Below, in pieces: positions 60,175 through 64,000 of a DNA stretch of 64,000 nucleotides (position 1 is the stretch's first letter; every line of letters starts with the position of its first letter). The notes beneath the pieces were generated by a model. That model did no database searches, was not told the origin of the DNA, and saw nothing but the letters and a program-made list of their open reading frames with translations. The stretch comes from CAZPQK01 sp964588695 (lineage in GTDB: Bacteria > Krumholzibacteriota > Krumholzibacteriia > WVZY01 > JAKEHA01), in assembly GCA_964588695.1 (NCBI GenBank), contig CAZPQK010000004.1, positions 1 through 64,000 of the forward strand, in the 5' to 3' direction. A program made the position numbers and the translations under genes.

Positions 60175-61452
60175 ATGAACGCAGTCATCATTGGCAACGG
60201 CGTTACCGGTGTTACCGCCGCACTTCGCTTGCGGCGCCGCAAACCCGATTGGCACATTACCATGGTGTCGGGTGAGTCCGAACACCACTACTCGCGCCCC
60301 GCCCTGATGTACATCTTCATGGGGCACATGCGCTACGAAGACACCAAGCCCTTCGAAGACCAACTGTGGAAGAAAATGCGCATTAACCTGGTTCACGATT
60401 GGGTTAGTGGTATCGACACCAGCACAAAACGCATTGAGTTTGACGGACCAACCCAGCCGCTTCGTTACGACAAACTGCTTCTGGCTACGGGCTCCGAACC
60501 GAACAAATTCGGTTGGCCCGGGCAGGACCTGGATGGGGTCCAAGGGCTCTACAGTCTGCAAGACCTGGAGCTGCTTTACAAAAACGTAAAGGGTTGTACG
60601 GACGCAGTGATAGTGGGTGGCGGCCTGATCGGGATCGAGCTCGCTGAAATGCTGCACTCCCAAAATATTCACGCCCGGCTTCTGGTTCGCGAGCATAGTT
60701 TTTGGAACAACGTGCTTCCGCCCGAAGAATCGGCCATGATTAATCGCGTGATCGAAGAGGATCACATCGGCCTGGTGTTGTCCGATGAGCTGAAAGAAAT
60801 CCATGACTCCGACACCGGACGTGTGACCGGCGTAAGCACCACCAGCGGCAGCAGCATCGATTGCCAACTGGTCGGCCTTACTGCGGGCGTGCGTCCCAAC
60901 GTGAAGCTTGCCCAAGCATCGGGAATCCCGTGCGGACGCGGCATTCTCACGGATTGGAGCTTGCAAACCGAAGTCGAGGACGTTTGGGCGGCTGGCGATT
61001 GTGCCGAACTAAAGAACCAAGGTGACCAACGCAACTTGATCCAACAGGTATGGTACACCGGCCGAATGCAAGCCAACACCGCGGCCAACGTGATGTGCGG
61101 CGACGACGAAACTTACGACCCCGGAATTTGGTTTAACTCGGCGAAGTTCCTAGACCTTGAGTATCAAACCTACGGCAAAGTGACGGCGAAGCCCGGCGAC
61201 GGCGAACATCAGTTGGTGTGGCAAAACCCAGAGTCGCGCCATTTGATTCGCGTTGTCTACACCGACAAACAAGTGATCGGGTTTAATCTATTGGGCGTTC
61301 GTTATCGCCACGAGGTGTGTGAAGCTTGGATACGCGATGGTCGGCCCATCGACTTTGTGTTAGACAACTTGCACCACGCGAATTTTGACCCAGAGTTTTT
61401 TAAACGGCACGACGACGACGTTCGTCGAACGTTCAAGCAGCAAGTCGCCTAG
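60175..61452 (+). CDS. NAD(P)/FAD-dependent oxidoreductase
   Basis: This 425-residue flavoprotein of the pyridine nucleotide-disulfide reductase family has an FAD-binding GNGVTGVTAALRL near the N-terminus (residues 7-19), ATGSEPNKFGWPGQ (about 104-117) and the second dinucleotide site VIVGGGLIGIELAEML (about 144-159). The third FAD motif is VEDVWAAGDCAEL. No redox-active CxxC pair is seen, so it resembles rubredoxin/nitrite-reductase-type NADH oxidoreductases. The ATG 60175 was chosen because GGAGAG lies 12 bases upstream and the FAD motif begins at once. The membrane ferredoxin gene follows 18 bp later; together they could move electrons between NAD(P)H and a quinone or ferredoxin. Confidence 0.88.
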   Translation: MNAVIIGNGVTGVTAALRLRRRKPDWHITMVSGESEHHYSRPALMYIFMGHMRYEDTKPFEDQLWKKMRINLVHDWVSGIDTSTKRIEFDGPTQPLRYDKLLLATGSEPNKFGWPGQDLDGVQGLYSLQDLELLYKNVKGCTDAVIVGGGLIGIELAEMLHSQNIHARLLVREHSFWNNVLPPEESAMINRVIEEDHIGLVLSDELKEIHDSDTGRVTGVSTTSGSSIDCQLVGLTAGVRPNVKLAQASGIPCGRGILTDWSLQTEVEDVWAAGDCAELKNQGDQRNLIQQVWYTGRMQANTAANVMCGDDETYDPGIWFNSAKFLDLEYQTYGKVTAKPGDGEHQLVWQNPESRHLIRVVYTDKQVIGFNLLGVRYRHEVCEAWIRDGRPIDFVLDNLHHANFDPEFFKRHDDDVRRTFKQQVA

Positions 61453-61470
61453 GCGAATGATCGGAACCCC

Positions 61471-62880
61471 ATGAGCATGTACTCGTTTCCGCTGCACTCT
61501 AAGTTCGGAGCCCCCAGTACGCCTTCACCCCCGCCGCTGTCGGGGGCGCAACGTGCGGCAATCGCTGCTGTCGCGATCGGTGCACTTCTGTTCTTTGCTG
61601 CATGGCTCGGTGCACCGCTGGGTCAGTCGTGGCTGGGGCCAACAGTAACATTCCTGCTTCTATGCGGCGGCGCCATCCTGTGGTTTGTGCTCAAGTACAA
61701 GGACACCACGCCCGGCATCAAGTCCAACGGCATTTTCTTCAGTAGTGCGATGACCCGCGGTGCCTGGGGATGGGGACTTGGGATTTTCATGACCGGCTTC
61801 TATGTGTTGTTGTACTGGTTCCCCGCGTACCTGGACGGCGCGGTTCGCCTGGTCGACCCAATCTCCTACGGCCTGGCCAGACAACCGGCCAACCAGTGGT
61901 TCCTGTACGGCTTTCTCTATACAGTGTCCATGATTGTGTTTGGCGTCCGTATGTTCATGAAGTATCGACACAATCGCTATCACTTAATACGCACAGGTTC
62001 GGTTGTGTTCTTTCAACTTGGCCTTGCCTTCCTGTTGCCCAACTTTCTTAAGGCGCTTAACCAGCCGGAGTTTTACTTTTCCTACTTCTGGCCGCTTAAG
62101 CCGGAGTACTTTTTTCCCAGCGACATCGGCTATTTGCGCGAGCACCCCGGGGGACTTGGTTTCTTCTTCATCGCATGGGCCGTCATCATGTCGTTTGTCG
62201 CTACGCCGGTCCTAACTTTCTTCTTTGGTAAACGCTGGTACTGTTCGTGGGTATGTGGGTGCGGCGGACTGGCAGAAACCCTGGGCGATCCGTGGCGACA
62301 CCTGTCCGACAAGTCGACCCGCGTTTGGAAAATCGAGCGGTGGATGATTCATGGCGTGCTGGTCGCAATCATCGGACTTACCGCTGTGTTGTGGATTAAC
62401 GAAGTACGCGGCGGTGGATTCCTGGGCGAGTTCTCCAGCGCATACCGCAGGCAGTATGGTTTCTTTATCGGGATGTTTTTTTCCGGCGTCGCCGGCGTCG
62501 GTTTTTACCCGGTGCTCGGTAGTCGCGTGTGGTGCCGGTTTGGATGCCCGATGGCAGCCATCCTGGGAATCTTTCAACGCTTCTTCTCTCGCTTTCGTAT
62601 TACCACAAATGGCGGACAATGCATGAGCTGCGGCAATTGCTCGACGCACTGCGAAATGGGGATTGACGTGCGAGCTTACGCCCAACGGGGCGAGAACATC
62701 GTGCGTGCGTCTTGCGTTGGTTGCGGAGTGTGCGCCGCGGTTTGCCCGCGAGGAGTGCTGCGTCTGGAAAACGGCGAAGTTGGCGACCGATTCGCCGGCG
62801 CAGAACAGCCAGCAAGCGCTTTCCTGCAAAGCCTTGGGCTAAAACGCCGCCAAACTGGACGGGGCAGCTACTGGTCCTAG
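61471..62880 (+). CDS. Membrane 4Fe-4S ferredoxin protein (NapH/FixG/RdxA-like)
   Basis: This 469-residue inner-membrane protein has about seven TM helices. Two conserved membrane-proximal Cys pairs are present (CSWVCGCGG near residue 258 and CRFGCP near 352), as in NapH/CcoG. The C-terminal soluble domain has two 4Fe-4S clusters: CMSCGNCSTHC and CVGCGVCAAVCP. Members of this family pass electrons between quinols and soluble or periplasmic partners. The gene is 18 bp after the FAD oxidoreductase and has no clear ribosome binding site, so translation may be coupled. The N-terminal region (about 1-60) is longer than in NapH. Confidence 0.88.
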   Translation: MSMYSFPLHSKFGAPSTPSPPPLSGAQRAAIAAVAIGALLFFAAWLGAPLGQSWLGPTVTFLLLCGGAILWFVLKYKDTTPGIKSNGIFFSSAMTRGAWGWGLGIFMTGFYVLLYWFPAYLDGAVRLVDPISYGLARQPANQWFLYGFLYTVSMIVFGVRMFMKYRHNRYHLIRTGSVVFFQLGLAFLLPNFLKALNQPEFYFSYFWPLKPEYFFPSDIGYLREHPGGLGFFFIAWAVIMSFVATPVLTFFFGKRWYCSWVCGCGGLAETLGDPWRHLSDKSTRVWKIERWMIHGVLVAIIGLTAVLWINEVRGGGFLGEFSSAYRRQYGFFIGMFFSGVAGVGFYPVLGSRVWCRFGCPMAAILGIFQRFFSRFRITTNGGQCMSCGNCSTHCEMGIDVRAYAQRGENIVRASCVGCGVCAAVCPRGVLRLENGEVGDRFAGAEQPASAFLQSLGLKRRQTGRGSYWS

Positions 62881-62916
62881 CGGCGCGCGCACTTCCAACG
62901 CCCCTGGTAATTGCCC

Positions 62917-62946
62917 TTGAGCCATTTTCTTAAGTTCGCGTAGGCT
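62917..62946 (+). promoter_or_regulatory. Promoter TTGAGC-18-TAGGCT of a probably leaderless CPBP gene
   Basis: TTGAGC (62917-62922), an 18-bp spacer and TAGGCT (62941-62946) are followed after 6 bases by the ATG at 62953. No Shine-Dalgarno is present. Confidence 0.45.
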
Positions 62947-62952
62947 CGCGCG

Positions 62953-63798
62953 ATGAGCCAACCCGCACGCAACGACACTCTCGGTACGCCACCGCCAGCA
63001 ACCGGCAAAGACATTCTCGCCCTGGCCGCGATTCTTGTATTCACACCGCTCGCGGTATCGCTGGAGATAAGCTTCGGCTATGCCGCCTTGGCCGTTGCCG
63101 TTGTTTCCGCTGCACTCAGTAAAAACACCATTGGCCGCCGCAACTTGCTGATCATTGCCGCGTGCGTGGGGCTGCTCTCGGTAACTCCCATTAACACCGA
63201 CCTCAGCGATCGCCACTTTCTAACTCTCGGAATTCCGTTCTTTGCGGTGGTCGCTGGACCGTTTGTGTTGCTTAAACTCATGGGCGTCGATCCTGGTTGG
63301 CGCTTTTTTCCGCGAAGGTGGGCGTGGAGCGAGATCAGACGTGATGTGTTTTACACAATCATTTCGGTGCCGCTCGCGTGGGCTGTTATCGGCATCTACT
63401 TTCACTGGCTTACTCCCGACCTGGCAATGAACTGGCCGATGCCGCAACCGGAAGACCCTTCGATCACGCAGAAGTTAATCGTCGGCATCAACTCGGTCGG
63501 CATTTGGGATGAGCTATTCTTTATCAACACGGTTTACGTGTTGATGCGGGGTGTGTTCAGCCCTCGGATCGCGATTCCCGCTCAGGCAGTCATCTACACC
63601 GCGATACTTTGGGACATGGCGTTTCGCGGATGGGGCCCGGTCATTGTCTACGGTTTCGCGTTAACCCAGGGCATCATGTATGAAAAGTCGGGAACATTGC
63701 TTTGGGTTTTAATAGTCCACCTGATTGTTGACTTCTTTCTCGTCGTCGCAATCCTGAACTACCACTATCCGGTCGCACACGCAACTTGGATGTACTAA
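62953..63798 (+). CDS. Divergent CPBP-family intramembrane protein
   Basis: This 281-residue polytopic protein (about seven TM helices) resembles CAAX-protease/bacteriocin-processing (CPBP/Abi) proteins. The expected first motif E-E-x-x-x-R appears as GIWDELFFINTV: Asp-Glu in place of Glu-Glu, and no Arg. The second region IVYGFALTQGIMYEKSGTLLWVLIVHLIVDF holds the His (HLIVDF) and a plausible F-x-x-x-H-like site. The loss of the Glu and Arg may mean altered or no protease activity. The ATG follows a -10 box by 6 bases. It stands between the ferredoxin gene and the decarboxylase gene. Family call by layout, moderate confidence. Confidence 0.7.
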   Translation: MSQPARNDTLGTPPPATGKDILALAAILVFTPLAVSLEISFGYAALAVAVVSAALSKNTIGRRNLLIIAACVGLLSVTPINTDLSDRHFLTLGIPFFAVVAGPFVLLKLMGVDPGWRFFPRRWAWSEIRRDVFYTIISVPLAWAVIGIYFHWLTPDLAMNWPMPQPEDPSITQKLIVGINSVGIWDELFFINTVYVLMRGVFSPRIAIPAQAVIYTAILWDMAFRGWGPVIVYGFALTQGIMYEKSGTLLWVLIVHLIVDFFLVVAILNYHYPVAHATWMY

Positions 63799-63837
63799 TA
63801 CAACTCACGCACCTATCCGTACCATGCGGTCAAGACT

Positions 63838-64000
63838 ATGACACCTGAAGAGTTTCGCGAGGCCGGCCACCAGTTGATCGACTGGATTGCCGACTATCGA
63901 CAGTCGGTTTCAGACCGGCCAGTTCGGGCGCAAGTTAATCCGGGCGACATCGCCAGTCGGTTTTCCGCCGAACCACCGGACCACACAGCCTCGTTTGAAT
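63838..64000 (+). CDS. Aromatic-L-amino-acid decarboxylase, N-terminal part (cut by window end)
   Basis: The visible 54 codons translate as MTPEEFREAGHQLIDWIADY, then a stretch with DRPVRAQVNPGDIASRF and a PP-containing segment. That is the N-terminal helix and linker of PLP-dependent group II decarboxylases (DOPA/tryptophan/phenylalanine decarboxylases of about 470 residues). The catalytic Lys and PLP site lie beyond the window. The start ATG at 63838 is the first in the frame after the CPBP stop; a -10-like TACCAT (63820-63825) is nearby. Its product would be an aromatic amine such as tryptamine or tyramine. Confidence 0.82.
   Translation, partial: MTPEEFREAGHQLIDWIADYRQSVSDRPVRAQVNPGDIASRFSAEPPDHTASFE

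Noticed and set aside
60028..60966. 312-codon open frame on the minus strand opposite the FAD oxidoreductase
   Set aside because: Antisense to clear FAD/NAD motifs; no ribosome binding site and low-complexity composition.

Overview
The window is a dense bacterial chromosome segment (clearly GC-rich by eye, about 51 complete genes and one partial gene at each end). Four large secreted proteins (3253-5787, 13107-16520, 30066-32930, 45986-47866) end in the same 80-90 residue domain, with an N-P-F-N-P core and a terminal K-x-V-x-x-K. That is the FlgD-like / type IX secretion sorting domain of the FCB group. Add three transmembrane Ser/Thr kinases, a kinase-linked ECF sigma factor, many small outer-membrane beta-barrels and a futalosine menaquinone pathway, and the best guess is an uncultured FCB-type Gram-negative (Latescibacterota/Krumholzibacteriota/Eisenbacteria-like). 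The phylum is inference. No rRNA, tRNA, CRISPR array, transposase or prophage was seen, and all genes look like core chromosome.

Layout. 1-3.1 kb: end of an HNH nuclease, a roadblock-like protein, an OMP, an SDR and a GNAT. 3.2-11 kb: a secreted beta-propeller protein facing a tight operon of Omp85 barrel, DUF4390-like protein, NtrY-like kinase and NtrX-like sigma-54 activator. 11-16.6 kb: small OMP, lipoprotein and beta-helix secreted protein. 16.6-20.9 kb: aldo/keto reductase, ECF sigma factor and overlapping Ser/Thr kinase. 20.9-25.7 kb: exported protein, PepE, a DUF1223-MsrB fusion, an exported unknown protein and a repeat-filled intergenic region. 25.7-33 kb: kinase-TPR protein, wHTH-ATPase-STAS regulator and a five-Ig secreted protein. 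33-38.2 kb: mqnP-mqnM, two paralogous OMPs and mqnL. 38.3-45.4 kb: polytopic membrane protein, glycosyltransferase, a monohaem lipoprotein, a dihaem/beta-barrel fusion, exported MsrA, methyltransferase and VanZ-like protein. 45.4-51.7 kb: SnoaL-like protein, GH16 glucanase, and a serine hydrolase downstream of a kinase-TolB propeller protein. 51.9-59.9 kb: lipoprotein, mqnE, DoxX, mqnA, uracil-DNA glycosylase, small OMP, SPFH protein, unknown, methyltransferase, mqnC. 60-64 kb: FAD oxidoreductase plus membrane ferredoxin, divergent CPBP protein and the start of an aromatic amino acid decarboxylase.

How the genes fit together. mqnP, mqnM, mqnL, mqnE, mqnA and mqnC supply most of the futalosine route to menaquinone, scattered over 26 kb; mqnB, mqnD and the final methylase are not in the window. 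Menaquinol-linked electron flow may serve the FAD/ferredoxin membrane module and the haem proteins. Two exported methionine sulfoxide reductases point to envelope oxidative repair. The most distinctive signals are: (i) five genes with no Shine-Dalgarno whose ATG lies 6-7 nt after a TAnnnT -10 box, i.e. probably leaderless mRNAs, three of them menaquinone genes; (ii) a single-chain dihaem cytochrome/outer-membrane barrel next to a monohaem lipoprotein; (iii) the DUF1223-MsrB fusion; and (iv) a 116-bp repeat family with an inverted third copy.
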